Positions 1 to 10,509 of a stretch of 64,000 bases of DNA are shown piece after piece (the first letter of the stretch is position 1; every line of letters starts with the position of its first letter). The DNA is taken from positions 53,240,723-53,304,722 of the forward strand of contig OX465584.1 of assembly GCA_950022655.1 (NCBI GenBank), read 5' to 3'. The notes under the pieces are model-generated. The model had not been told where the DNA came from. It saw nothing but the letters and a program-made list of their open reading frames with translations, and made no database searches. Position numbers and translations under genes: made by a program. The DNA comes from Alentia gelatinosa (lineage: Eukaryota; Annelida; Polychaeta; Phyllodocida; Polynoidae).

Positions 1-800
1 AAGACATCTTTTTTCAGGAAGCATCGCATCAAGAAATCTTTATTAGAGACCTGCCGTAGCTGGAGAGGTAAGACAGTTGACAGCTACATGTCACTGTGGT
101 CCTCTTAAACCAGTAGGGATCCTCGTGGCTTATCATTGACTCTATACATCTCCCAGATGTCCCTCTGTATAGTGACGGTAAGGTTTAGTTGATGAGTGTC
201 CCACCCTCTGTGAAGGTCGGTAAACAGGACATACATCACCCGGTCACATGTCACCTCAGTGGCCTTCACCTAATCTCATAGCTCAAGGATTGATGAACTC
301 AAAGTTTCTATTTGCAAGAGACACTTTGAATAATATTGTTATACATCTACTTTATGTACCTCAAATTTTACTGGACTGTCTGATAATTTAAAACCAGCAA
401 TAGCTGATGATCAGGCAGTATTAATAACAATAATAGAAAAGAAATTTTAAAAAGTTCACACAAACGCACAGTGTGACCTCATGTACCCCTAATCGCAAGC
501 TGTTTTTCAATTTCAAACATGTTTGATATTTGGAACCGCCAGTCTGAGAGTGGAAGTATCTATGTAAAAACATAAGCGCTCTAGTCACGAGGGCGGGTAG
601 TTCACACTGTGCGACTTGGAGGAGGGGGGGGGGGGGGCTTGGTTGGTACTGCCAGTCGCAAAGGTTCGAAGCGCAAGAAACGCAGGGAATAGTATGAACT
701 GCATTTCCTTGTGACAGTAGGTACATGCAGTATGCCCAGGCGCAAGGAAGCTGAAGCCCTCCCCCTCCCCCAGTCACACAGTGAACTGGCCTTTAGGCCC
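1..800. other. No gene or clear repeat family
   Basis: I see no supported gene in this stretch. The only structure is a G homopolymer at about 624-637. Small ORFs here are of chance length and low-complexity composition. Confidence 0.6.
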
Positions 801-801
801 A

Positions 802-975
802 GGTTACACCTACCGATTATCACCACCGATTCTAGAATCCCGCACCGCCGACCGATTATTAAACATATCCGATGAAATCTGGGGAAGTGCAAACAAAAGT
901 AATATAGATCCGGTAAATGATTTCTCAAACCCAAAATGCGTAAGATAGCACCACCTAGCAAGGCCTCCGACTACT
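802..975 (+). repeat. Family M element, copy 1
   Basis: It begins with TTACACCTACCGA and shares that start, the internal CACCGCC and CACCACC words and the late AGGCCTCCGAC with a second copy at 49332-49507. Both copies are diverged, and no autonomous protein is present. Its vocabulary (CACCGACCGATT) overlaps with families K and L. Confidence 0.5.
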
Positions 976-1052
976 TCAAAGCACTTTGAACTCGTCTGCG
1001 AGGAGCCCCCACTCTGTTTGCAAGGTCATCCAAGTGAGTGTGGGTCGTCGGT

Positions 1053-1056
<4 letters not shown>

Positions 1057-1112
<56 letters not shown>
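1057..1112. repeat. (AT)n microsatellite
   Basis: About 28 uninterrupted AT units directly abut the left end of the family A element that starts at 1113. The tyrosine-isoleucine ORFs over it on both strands are artefacts of the repeat. Confidence 0.97.
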
Positions 1113-1116
<4 letters not shown>

Positions 1117-1421
1117 CCTAGCCCTAATATAAAATCCCATAGGCTTAACATTGAGTTTCCGTATGCCACTCTGACTGGCATACAGGGTTTTATATGCCAC
1201 TAGTGGCATACAGAATTGTTATCACGTAATAATCCAAAAATCGAGGAGACGGGTAGGATAAAATCAAAACCTGAATGGTTTTAATCTGGGACACCGCATT
1301 CCACTCCTGGAGTTTTGCCTCTGGACTTCACTCGGCTTCACTTCGTGAAATCACTATGCCAAACTCCAGTCATGGCATACGGTGGCCAAGATTAAAACCC
1401 ATCCAGTTTTACGATATTATT
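1113..1421 (+). mobile_element. Family A element: TIR core plus palindrome
   Basis: The core (1113-1262) opens with TTATCCTAGCCCTAATA and closes with GGGTAGGATAAA, which is its inverted complement. It is followed directly by a palindrome (1263-1421) with arms around TTTTAATCT...CCACCGCATTCCACTCC and a centre resembling CACTCGGCTTCACTTCGTG. The core contains CCATAGGCTTAACATTG and the palindrome TGCCACTAGTGGCATA. Near-identical copies are at 7601-7904 and, inverted, at 26824-27125. It encodes no protein and is presumably non-autonomous. Confidence 0.85.
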
Positions 1422-1475
1422 TGGTAATCGGTCATCAGGTATGCATGACTCAACGACTTGGGGTGTCACTGATAA

Positions 1476-1848
1476 CCCTTAAAAGACGGGGGTCTGTGGT
1501 AGAGCCCTGTTGGTCAGGGCGGGTACATGGGACTGGTATAACGCCAGGGGACGGGCCCATTTTTGTCTAAGCCCGCATTCTTATATTGGATCACATGATA
1601 CAACACGTCATCCTCATCTGTATTTTTTGTTTTACCAAATAGTGTCAGATACTATATCATAGATATATTCTCTGAATGTTTTATATTTATTGATTGATTA
1701 TTTCTTCATAAAACAATGAAATTGTAAATATTACAAATTTTCTGAAATAATGCCTCGAGGCATTATAAGGTATACGCTGGGGAATGCCTCAAGGCATTTT
1801 CCAGTCTATGCTGGGAAATGCCCCAAGGCATTATCCGCCCTGAAAGGG
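1476..1848 (+). mobile_element. piggyBac-like MITE with three GCATT palindromes
   Basis: The left end reads CCCTTAAAAGACGGGG after ATAA, and the right end reads CCGCCCTGAAAGGG before TTAA. A TTAA target with CCCTTT ends is the piggyBac signature. Near the right end lie three spaced palindromes of the form AATGCCTCAAGGCATT. The copy at 50751-51113 has the same ends and its own set of three. The element is about 373 bp with no ORF, so it would need a transposase in trans. Confidence 0.7.
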
Positions 1849-1906
1849 TTAATCATTACAGACTTTTCATCGGGGAGCCCCAACCAGCATCTGTAATTTA
1901 TTATTA

Positions 1907-2215
1907 TTTTTTTTTTAAATTAATCTTTATTCTGGAGGTAATGTAGGCTCAAGTAGTGCCTATTTCCACAGTGCTCCAGGCAGGAAATTTACATGCACTA
2001 CTTTGCCCATATTTTGCCAAATACAAAATATAGAACGATAAATGGCCAACTCTTCCTTACAGTAGTAAAACGGTTGTCTCCCCGCATACCATGGCTGTTT
2101 TGCATTATTATCTACATTGTCTAAGTAATCTCGGTTGTGTCACCGATTTTCATAAGTCTATTACAATATATCTCCTATTCTCCTGATTTGTATATTACTC
2201 TAAGATGACCGACAA
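1907..2215 (-). repeat. Possible retroposed 3' end (poly-A on minus strand)
   Basis: Read on the minus strand, an AATAAA (complement of 1926-1931) lies about 10 nt before an A-run (1907-1916), as expected of a retroposed transcript or LINE tail. No coding similarity was recognised upstream, and the A-run is short, so this is weak. Confidence 0.3.
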
Positions 2216-2558
2216 AATTGTCTTTACAACATCTTATTGGTGTGATTACCTATCTGTAAACGAATAGACTCATTGGGTCCAGGGCCAGCTTCACCCCATT
2301 CTTTATCGGTGCATTTTCCGTCGGCAGGTGTAAATTCAGCCTGAGGCTTACCTGCAGCAGGTGGGTCGAAATGAGACTGGTGACAGACAGCTTGGACTGA
2401 GAACTTCCTGTTTTTCTCAGATGGAAATCCAACGAACTCAAAACAACATTCAGGGCCAATTATAATGTTTTGACATCTGTTTTTTGTTCGTTGTTTATTG
2501 TAACATGAGAGTAAAGTACGGGGCAATTCAAGTTATACAGGCATGTCATGTGTATAGT
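2216..2558. other. No recognised feature
   Basis: Short overlapping minus-strand ORFs are present, but they have no recognisable domain. I see no inverted or direct repeat here. Confidence 0.5.
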
Positions 2559-2715
2559 ATACGGAAACTGGCTGACTGTCTTCGTACGTCAAAAATACGC
2601 TGTAAAATTATCTCTCAGATACATTCAGATGCAGTATGCAGAAGGGTGTATCTGTTCATAATTTACAACATTTCAGGTTTTTTGACGTACGAAGACAGAC
2701 AGCCTGTTTTCGTAT
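2559..2715. mobile_element. Short MITE with ~40-bp TIRs
   Basis: The left arm runs ATACGGAAACTGGCTGACTG... through CTTCGTACGTCAAAAA. The right arm is its complement, TTTTTTGACGTACGAAGACA... to TTTTCGTAT. Total length is about 157 bp with a TA at each flank, compatible with a Tc1/mariner-type target. A fragment with the same GACGTAC arm is at 9775-9840. Confidence 0.75.
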
Positions 2716-3253
2716 TATCATATGCCTAAAATTTGCGAAACTTTACATAGTCACTTGGTCACATACCCGTGCCTCACTATGTAACGGATACATAAATTCG
2801 ACATGGGTAGATGTGAGCGGTATATGATAGTCAAGAAAACGTTCCCACATATACACTGTATAGGTTGTACATGTCAAAATAACCCGAATAGAACATATGA
2901 GTATAGTATGCGGCAAATCAAATGATATAAACAAAATTTATCAATGTTGGGATGTTTATAGATATAAAAGAACTTTACCAATGATCTGGACGAGGTCGGG
3001 TGAGGTTCATTTACAGAATGAGGCCCTGAGGCCAGGTTCCCTGAAGAGATGCAACCCTATCGAGTCTTGTCCCATACATACGATTATGGTAAATTGTTCT
3101 ATATCTATCACACACCCAGAATTAGTATCATTATATACCTGTGGCTGTATGTCCTACGTATACCGCCTGCTACTACACATGTACAACACGTAAAACACCT
3201 ACGGCATCAGTTCATCTGATCTTCAATTTTACCGCGTATTTATCATATAACCC
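2716..3253. other. No recognised feature
   Basis: AT-rich unique-looking sequence. The ORF at 2897-3193 has no recognisable domain and no splice context that I trust. Confidence 0.5.
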
Positions 3254-3381
3254 TGTTTCCGTAGGGATGCCTTTCTTGACCTTTTGTACCATAAATGTAT
3301 CACTCCGCCACCCGCTTCAGGAGGTATTTGATTTGGTACAAAAGACCTAGAACGGCAATTGGTACAGGCTCAGTTACTACG
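3254..3381. mobile_element. Small TIR element, GTAGGGATG family
   Basis: It starts TTTCCGTAGGGATGCC and ends GGCTCAGTTACTACGTTT, giving the pattern of the better copy at 10156-10323. An internal inverted pair (TTTTGTACCATAAA / TTTGGTACAAAAG) makes it foldable. A right-half fragment follows at 3675-3770, and a left-end fragment is at 48072-48110. Confidence 0.6.
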
Positions 3382-3405
3382 TTTTGTATTAATACCAAAT
3401 GTTTG

Positions 3406-3668
3406 TATATGGTACAGAGTGATTGCTAGTTCTATCATCATCCGCCAGGAAATTGTAAGATAGCGCTATTGTTGTCGGAAGGCAACCGCTGTTATCAGTT
3501 ATTATAATCGATCGATGATATTGAAACGAGGCTAAAATTCCTCCATGACAAGCCCCCAAAAATATTTCTGATAAAATCCATTGATAATTGGTCCTGCCAC
3601 CTGGTGTTTTGGATGGCGTCGGGGTCAAGACGGCCGCCTCCATAACACAATAGCTATGTACCCTATAA
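3406..3668 (+). mobile_element. Family J element, copy 1
   Basis: This ~260-bp element runs from TATGGTACAGAGTGATTGCT to AGCTATGTACCCTATAAG, whose ends are approximate inverted complements. It contains CATCCGCCAGGAAA, TAAAATCCATTGATAA and CCACCTGGTGTTT, which recur in order at 13059-13212, 30258-30522 and 61171-61417. All four copies lie on the same strand. No coding capacity. Confidence 0.75.
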
Positions 3669-3789
3669 GTCGCAACAGCACTCCGCCTGCGGCATCAGGA
3701 AGTATTTAATATGGTCCTAAAGAACTTCAAAGGCCCTCCGCATAGGCTCAGTAACCACGTTTCCTCTTAATACCGAATGTTTCTATAGA

Positions 3790-4434
3790 ACATGGGTATA
3801 GCCAGGGTACCTCACTTGGATATTTCTCTATGGGTGCTCTTCTACATAGACTACGAGCCCAGTGAGCAGCTCGAGTTAACCAGGTGCAGCTCTAAACAGG
3901 GATGAGCTGCTCTCAGGGCGCAGACCCACTCTCCTAGCACATATCCTGCGCTCTAATCCCTGCGACCGCTTGTATCTCTGCACTGACCTGCCTGTTTGGG
4001 ACAGAATCTGTCTCATCCGCCAGTTTTTTTAAATATCCCAGATGCTTAATGCTTTGGGGAGTATGTTTGTGTTTTACTTGCAAATAGAGATGTATATATT
4101 TCTATGGTAAATGATATAAACTCATTTCTGTTATTTGTTATTTCAGACCATACACAGTGTCTGGGATTACTTTCTTCAGTGGAAAGCACCTCATGTGTTA
4201 TTGGGTTTTGTTTTGTCAACATGAAGGGGCAGTTGAAGGGGCAGTCTAATCAACTGTGGATTCACATAATAAAGTGGGTTTAAAGCTGAAAAAGAAACAG
4301 CTACATTATCTATGAAGCTCATTTAATCATGCCCATATTTCATAAATCATAATATATGAATCGTTTGAATTTCATAACTTTTGACAGTTGCTTTATTTTG
4401 AATCTGCAATTTTATTTGTTTCCCCTGTCCTTTT
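3790..4434. other. No recognised feature
   Basis: The sequence includes scattered AT-rich runs. No element ends or supported coding segment were found. Confidence 0.5.
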
Positions 4435-4751
4435 TAAGATACCAGGGAACTAGCATTGGGTTGAGTCTGAGATTAGCAAGCGATAATACCGCAAAAGATC
4501 TGGGAGGAGAGTGCCGCAGACTCTGTCCGCTAGGGTCGTACAAGCTGCGCCCCCTTCACACCCATCTGGGCACTAAGTGGGGCAGAGATAATCCTGGCCT
4601 CTGTCCTCGCCAGGGGGCGCCGCTGTGTGTAGAGGAATGCTCAGTCGGAGCTGCTCGTCTGAGGCAGGGAGCAGCTCCGGGCCAGGACACAGCCGAGTGC
4701 TCCGAGTGCAACATGGGGCAGGGCAGACACTTGAAGGTCGAGATGGGCGCC

Positions 4752-4754
<3 letters not shown>
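4435..4754. other. GC-rich island ending at a poly-T tract
   Basis: This segment is clearly more GC-rich than its surroundings. It has a plausible splice acceptor (pyrimidine run then CAG near 4440) and a CTCF-like CGCCAGGGGGCGCC near 4611-4624. A 171-aa ORF crosses it but translates the poly-T as phenylalanine and has no recognisable domain, so I do not call a gene. Confidence 0.35.
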
Positions 4755-4784
<30 letters not shown>

Positions 4785-4798
4785 CAAATTTCTTTATT
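4755..4798 (-). repeat. Minus-strand poly-A tail with AATAAA
   Basis: Thirty T residues (4755-4784) are followed after 8 nt by TTTATT. On the minus strand this is AATAAA and then a 30-nt A tail, the hallmark of a retroposed transcript. The copied body would lie to the right of 4798, but no known family is recognisable there. Confidence 0.55.
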
Positions 4799-5049
4799 GT
4801 TATCCATAAGTACACTACCAGATTTTTTCCGATTAAACCCAGTTCGGTTTTGGTGGAAAACAACAAAGTAGACGTAGGTTTTAACCATTTAGGTTGATTT
4901 TCATGACCCTGCCTATCCCTGTATGCGTACTTACACAATTTAGTATGATTGAGTATAACAAGTAAAAGTAAATGCTTATTAAATACACTGATTGTTGATA
5001 CTCTAATAATTCTCGTGTTTGTTATGTTTCTCTGTTTTCTACTATTACT

Positions 5050-5590
5050 AGCAGATAATAAAACTACATTAATTAACTTTGATTTCGGCATGGCTCCATA
5101 TGAATCATAGGAGAAAAGGTACTTCTGCCAATAGATCTACAAAAAATGAAGAACAGATTCTAGTTTTTCCCTCCACGAGATTTTCACTCTCATGGCCCCT
5201 CACTCTCCAAGCCTAAGTTTAGTTCACTCTGTCCTTATGTGCGGGAGAAACTCCAAGCGGATCCTACCGGAACCGTAGTTTTTATTTAGATATGGTAGGT
5301 AACCAGCGAAAGTTGGGATCTCATTGGTTTCTCACGAGAAAAGTAGATTAAAAAACTACAAAACTAAACTTTGATTTCGGCATGGCTTGAAAAGAATCAT
5401 ATGAGCAAAGTATGTCTGAGTACAGATCTATAAAAAAGAAGAACAGGTTCGAGTTTTCTTTCTATGAGATTCTCAGTCTCGTGACACTTTACTCTCCATA
5501 CGTAGTTCTGGTATGTCTATCTCTATGCGGCGGAGAAACTCCAAGCAGATCTGACAGAATTCTAACGTCTTATATGTGGTAGGTAAAAAT
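5050..5590. repeat. Diverged tandem duplication, period ~292 bp
   Basis: Two copies begin with ACTTTGATTTCGGCATGGCT (near 5076 and 5368). Both continue through GAGAAACTCCAAGC and end in ATATG(T)GGTAGGTA. They differ by many substitutions and small indels. No RNA or protein identity was recognised. Confidence 0.65.
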
Positions 5591-5842
5591 GGAGGGTATA
5601 TATATATTGACTGATATATTATATACAAGCGGTCGTATGCTCTGAGGAGTTGATGCGTAATAATATTCGAACGTATGCAAGGGTATAGTGCGGAGTCAAC
5701 TCCAAGGAGCATACAACGGCTTTTATCTGAAACCAGTCTATATTGTAATTATCAGCCACCTTTTCCTGACAAGTGCAATTAACGTATTAGTTCATTTTAA
5801 GTACGCACTATATATATTACCCGTATGTTCCGGCTTTTGGAA

Positions 5843-5875
5843 CCCGGAGCATACAACCTATCTGTATGCTCCGGG
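5843..5875. repeat. 11-bp perfect hairpin
   Basis: CCCGGAGCATA and its complement TATGCTCCGGG are separated by 11 nt. The arm motif GGAGCATACAAC also occurs at 5706-5717, so this may be the remains of a small inverted-repeat element. Confidence 0.6.
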
Positions 5876-6937
5876 TATGTTGATGCACACTCCCTTTGTG
5901 TTTTCTATGGACACTTTGCACTAGGTGGATAATAAATGATTTTACAAAATTATCCTTATATCAATATCAATTTCAAAAATAGCATGGCATAGCCACATCG
6001 CAGTCTAAAATACGGCTTTTACCATACTTGTAAGTCTTCTAAGAAGAGCCATCCACACCACTAGATGGCAGCTCTGTTTTAACTTTGGTGTATTTGATTA
6101 AAGATCTAATGAATCTTCCGCTGCCTCTTTCAATATGTTCCCCTGAACGTGTATCGCTATTATATCTAAAAGATTAGCGATACACCATGACTAATGGGAT
6201 ACATTTCAATTTTACAGGAGCAACGCTTTTCCAGTAGGATCGTTAAAGTATTCGTAAAAATATATTTGCGATCCTATTAATGCCAACGATACTACCAAAG
6301 GAGGAGCAATGGCCCCGCTAGTGCTTTGATCTGATCACAAATGAATCATTCCCTCTCTCTGCCCTTCTCTGTAACTGTGAGTGAGAAGTAGGTCTCAGTG
6401 CCTTTCTATGTGTGATAATGAGGACTGTATCCTCTGTTGTGGTTATAGCAATGATATAATCATCCTCGATATATGGACTTGCTTTCCTAAGCGTCAGACA
6501 TGAAAGGTACGTCCGGATGCATGTGTAGATACACCTAGGTTCTATCACACAGGCTGCGCGACGCACCCGTCATTAGTATACACCTATGGCTCAATGCTAT
6601 GAAGTACCACCCGCTGCTAGGGATGCGATATAAATAATTTTCGGGCTTACTGCGACGTAGTGACTAAGGGCCAATATCCGGTCAACAGGTTGGTAAAATA
6701 TTCACCCCTCATCTCCATGAAAGGTTATTCTATGTGGAGACATAGTTAGCCCTCCCCCCCAAAAAAACTACCTGAAACTTAGTATTTGCAGGTCAATTGT
6801 TATTTGCCATGTCAAGTAACTTGGAAACATTCATAAATCAGGCGTTTGTGTGGTGCCTGTGTGATTATAGAATTATCTCTATGCCAGTCTATCTCTTAGT
6901 CTAAAAAACATAGCCTAAACATCGAAAGACTGAAAAC
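5876..6937. other. No gene; one perfect hairpin
   Basis: The only structure seen is GTGTATCGCT at 6149-6158 paired with AGCGATACAC at 6176-6185. The rest looks unique. Confidence 0.5.
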
Positions 6938-7017
6938 TCCGGTTAAGGTGGAGCCCCGGTTAAAGGGACAATTTGCTTGGATCGGAGGGTTGCCCTTATA
7001 TGGGGGTTTACTGTACC
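6938..7017 (-). mobile_element. pogo/Tigger-like terminus (remnant)
   Basis: Reading inward from the right end on the minus strand gives GGTACAGTAAACCCCCATAT and then an AAGGGCAACCC word. This matches the CAGTnnAACCCC style of pogo/Tigger ends within Tc1/mariner. Only one end is recognisable and no transposase is present. Confidence 0.4.
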
Positions 7018-7600
7018 TAGAATCATTTCGGTCCATTGACTTGACAGTTGACTCTTATTTGATTTCGTATAAGATTCAGTTTGAAATGTCATCGCTTTAT
7101 TATCGCAGAAAGCTAGGAACATGACTAAAATTCATAAACATCCGACAGAAGTGAAGATGACAGCATGTTAAAGCATCACCTTTCAGTGCTATGCCGTTTC
7201 ATATTGATTAGACTGGCATCACTCCCTGTCTCCCATGACCACCTACTCCATCCTACCTCGACGGAATACGGGGCTTTGGACGTCCAAATTTTGCAAAGTA
7301 GTTTTATTTCTTAACTATAGCCATAATCAAAGACTTGATAAAGTCTATAGATGTCGATCTATACCTCGATGATTGTAGTTTGCGTTTTAGGCGACTCCTG
7401 TATGTATATCCCAAGTTCCCAAACAATGCTTTATATCATAGTGCTACACTTTTAAATGGCTTTACCAGGAAGGCAACCAGAAAGGCCAATACGCGCACCC
7501 TGTGCCCGTATCGTGAATTACGTCACTATATACCGTATCTGCCACTTACTTCCAGTACTTAGCTACGTAACCTTCCAGCACGGGTATATAATAACAATCA
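7018..7600. other. No recognised feature
   Basis: Nothing beyond short chance ORFs was seen. Confidence 0.5.
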
Positions 7601-7904
7601 TTATCCTACCCCCAATATAAAATCTCATAGGCTTAACATTGGGTTTCCGTATGCCACGCTGACTGGCATACGGAGTTTTATATGCCACTAGTGGCATACA
7701 GCATTGTTATCACGTAATATTCCAAAATCGAGGAGATAGGGTAGGATAAAATCAAAACCGGATTCGTTTTAATCTTGGCCACCGCATGCCACTCCTGAAG
7801 TTTTGGCTCCGGACTTCACTCGGCTTCGCCTCATGAAGTCACTTTGCCAAACTCCAGTCGTGGAATACGGTGGACAAGATTAAACCTCATCCAGTTTTAC
7901 GATA
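7601..7904 (+). mobile_element. Family A element, best plus-strand copy
   Basis: The core 7601-7750 is bounded by TTATCCTACCCCC and GGGTAGGATAAA. The palindrome 7751-7904 has arms through TTTTAATCTTGGCCACCGCA and its complement, and its centre is CACTCGGCTTCGCCTCATG. The outer end reads CCAGTTTTACGATA. Non-coding. It is nearly the inverse of 26824-27125. Confidence 0.9.
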
Positions 7905-7946
7905 GTATTACCTCCAGGGTCAGACGACATTGAATTCCCCCACCAT

Positions 7947-8270
7947 TGGGTGCACCCCTCTCGTAAGATCTGACACTCTCTAAGTCGTATTCAGTACTCT
8001 CACTACGCTCTATGTTGAAGAATTCTTAACGAACTAGGCTTAAAACCTTGGGAATCCACTGGCCTGCCTCCCGTGCTAAAGACGTACATCAATGCAACCC
8101 AAAGATTCCTATGATCTCAATGATGCCACCTAGCGGGAATACTGTGTGTCAGTGGACTCTCAAGGCTCTAAGCCTAGTTTATTAAGAATTTTTCTCCCAT
8201 AGAGCGCAGTAGGAACCTTGTACAGAATACGACTTAGAGAGTGTGAGATCTTATGAGAGGGGTGAACCCA
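7947..8270. mobile_element. Long-armed foldback element
   Basis: Arms of ~120 bp face each other. The left begins TGGGTGCACCCCTCTCGTAA and the right ends TTATGAGAGGGGTGAACCCA. Pairing continues through CACTCTCTAAGTCGTATTC, GAATTCTTAA and ACTAGGCTTA, with an ~80-bp unpaired centre. I see no clear target duplication and no second copy. Confidence 0.85.
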
Positions 8271-9774
8271 CAAGGACATTATGCACTTGGAGACCCTTGA
8301 ATCCAATGCTCATAATGATGTCCATTTAATTAAATAATTTATTATTTGGACGAGACCTTGTATTTTTTTTGTTGTAGGCAGCGTCATCATTGAAAAAGAT
8401 GGCTTGATTACAACAGTAATTAAGATTGAATTCAGATAACCTTGATGAATTCAACTATAAATGTGTATCGATATTCGGATCTCTGGTGCAACGTCAGCAA
8501 TAATTTGTCTGCTTTCTCTGGATTTCCGCCGTTTTTCGTCTAGCCTTCAGAAGTGAAATCTAAGTGGCGGAGAAGACAGAGGCCAGGCTCGCCTTGTGGG
8601 TAGCAGGTCTAGTATCGGCATGGTGTCGATACGAACATGAAAGTAGTACTAATCAACCTCTGCCAATTCTCGTTTCTTAGACCAATCACGCGAGGCGGCA
8701 AAACGATCGTAGCGCCATCAAACGAGCAGCAGATGAACTGGACCGGAACCACTGCGTCTAGGAAAGCAGCTCCATTATCGCCCACAATGACTCAGCTTTA
8801 TAGTGGGTGCGCTTTCACCTATTGTCGCTCAGTGCAATAAATTAATGATGGTGAATTTAGACTGTCTAGCGCACGACTTTGAACTTTCACTGGTTCTCCA
8901 CTTATTTGCAGTTGCATGAATAGCTAGCACAACCTCATTCCTTCATGAGGTTTCTCAAATTACTTACTAATACGATGATATAACATAAAGTAATATCAAC
9001 CTTTCAAAAGTTGGAAGATAAATTACTAGAATATTTCTTTAAACAATATAACAGATTTCGCCACCCCCCCCTAGCAGGAAAACCAGTGCAAACATGGAGG
9101 CGTTACCCATAGTCCATCAAAAAATGGCTGGCGTTACCTGGCCTATAATGTGAGTGATCAGATAGGCTTCCAGGCTCACTCTCCAAACATATATCTCTCT
9201 CCCTGCTTGTATCTCTGCGCCAAAGTATATGCATTTGCTATGAGAAATTGGTTAGTATAAATTTCTAAACAAGGTAAACAATTTCTGTCCCCCAAATTGC
9301 ATAATATGGGACGACCGTCCTACTTTTGAGACCACTGACGAAATCAAATTTGGTTGAATTAAGCGGATATATTTCGAAGATTTAAAGATATGCTCAAACG
9401 TCTAAACACCTGAACGACTTGCAGTTTCGCCGATACACACTGTATAAGTTAGGATTGCCCACTGTGGCATGTACGGCCCGCCTTGAAATCTCCAAGAAGC
9501 CCTGTTTAAACCACGCGCTCTGATTGCCCAAAGAGTATAGTGTCTATACTCGTTGGATTGGCTAAGCATAAGCGACACTTACCAAAATCGAGCGTGCCGG
9601 ATAGGACTGCCCAAAAATACGTACCTGCAAAGTATAAAATAAAACAGTGAGTTACTATAGAACCGAAATACAGTAAACATACAAAACCACCTAATATTTA
9701 TAGCGGCAATCTAATACTTGAAGTAAATCGATTAAATCTAGTTACCACTATATGAGATGTTATTCAAATTTATA
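8271..9774. other. No recognised feature over 1.5 kb
   Basis: Mostly AT-rich sequence with a short C run near 9064. I found no repeat from the other families and no credible coding segment. Confidence 0.5.
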
Positions 9775-10042
9775 AATACGGAAACGGGCATTTTTTTGAC
9801 GTACAAAGAGAGAGTTACCCAGGTTCTGCATCATCATATATGTATATTAACACCAAAGGAAATCCATAAAGTATAGATGTACGCACAATTTCTGAAAAAA
9901 AGGTGTCCCCCGCACCCTGAGGACCCTCTTAAGTCTGCACGAAACAGATACGCAAACTGGCGTACTGTCAGAAATATTCACCACTCAGTGAGTATTTCTA
10001 TCCAAAATATCGAAGAATAGATGAAACTCCGTCACACTCACT

Positions 10043-10071
10043 GTGCGCCCGTAGTGAATATTCGGGCGCAC
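10043..10071. repeat. Hairpin GTGCGCCCG / CGGGCGCAC
   Basis: A perfect 9-bp stem with an 11-nt loop. The surrounding words (GTAGTGAATA, CGGGTCAA, TGCAT(A)AAA) recur near 25590-25680, which suggests a small dispersed element. It is not a bacterial-type terminator in this context. Confidence 0.45.
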
Positions 10072-10155
10072 TGTGACCATCGGGTCAATTGGTGCATTTA
10101 ATAAGTATCTAAAATAGCAGTCTTTGTATAATTAGGTAATGTAATAATAAGTAAA

Positions 10156-10323
10156 CGTAGTGACTGAGCCCGTAGGGATGCCATTCTCGGCCTTTTTATG
10201 CCATACATTTTTTATGCCATAAACTTTTTATGCCATAAATACGTCCCTCCGCCTGCGGCGCTGGGACGTATTTATGGCATTAAAAGACCTTGAACAGCCA
10301 TCCCTTCGGGCTCAGTAACCACG
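10156..10323. mobile_element. TIR element, GTAGGGATG family (best copy)
   Basis: The ends CGTAGTGACTGAGCCCGTAG and CTTCGGGCTCAGTAACCACG are inverted complements. Inside, GCCATAAATACGTCCC pairs with GGGACGTATTTATGGC, and there are near-tandem TTTTTATGCCATA units. The whole 168 bp can fold back. Confidence 0.8.
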
Positions 10324-10359
10324 TTTTCTCTTATTTTATACATAGAAATCATTATGAAT

Positions 10360-10440
10360 GCCATTCTACAACTCACTAAATAGAAGAATGACTGAATGAC
10401 AGTGGCCATGTGGTACGGAGGGACGTATGAATATTATTTC
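10360..10440 (+). repeat. Family U fragment
   Basis: The words ACTCACTA, GTGGTACGGAGGGACGTATG and AATATTA match the longer copies at 61834-62372, and on the minus strand at 29270-29612. Only part of the element remains. Confidence 0.5.
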
Positions 10441-10509
10441 GTCTCTCGGAGACGAACGGACTTTGTCCTCCTGGTCAGTAAATGTAAGACATTCCCTGTA
10501 TGTAGTAGA

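Noticed and set aside
655..690. tRNA-like B-box (GGTTCGAAGC)
   Set aside because: No A-box, acceptor stem or cloverleaf can be formed around it. No tRNA was found elsewhere.
976..1209. ORFs with alternating tyrosine and isoleucine on both strands
   Set aside because: They are translations of the (AT)n microsatellite.
4356..4871. 171-aa ORF
   Set aside because: It reads through a 30-nt poly-T as phenylalanine, and the rest is unrelated to any family I know.
10043..10071. Rho-independent terminator
   Set aside because: A hairpin is present, but there is no T-run and the context is animal DNA.
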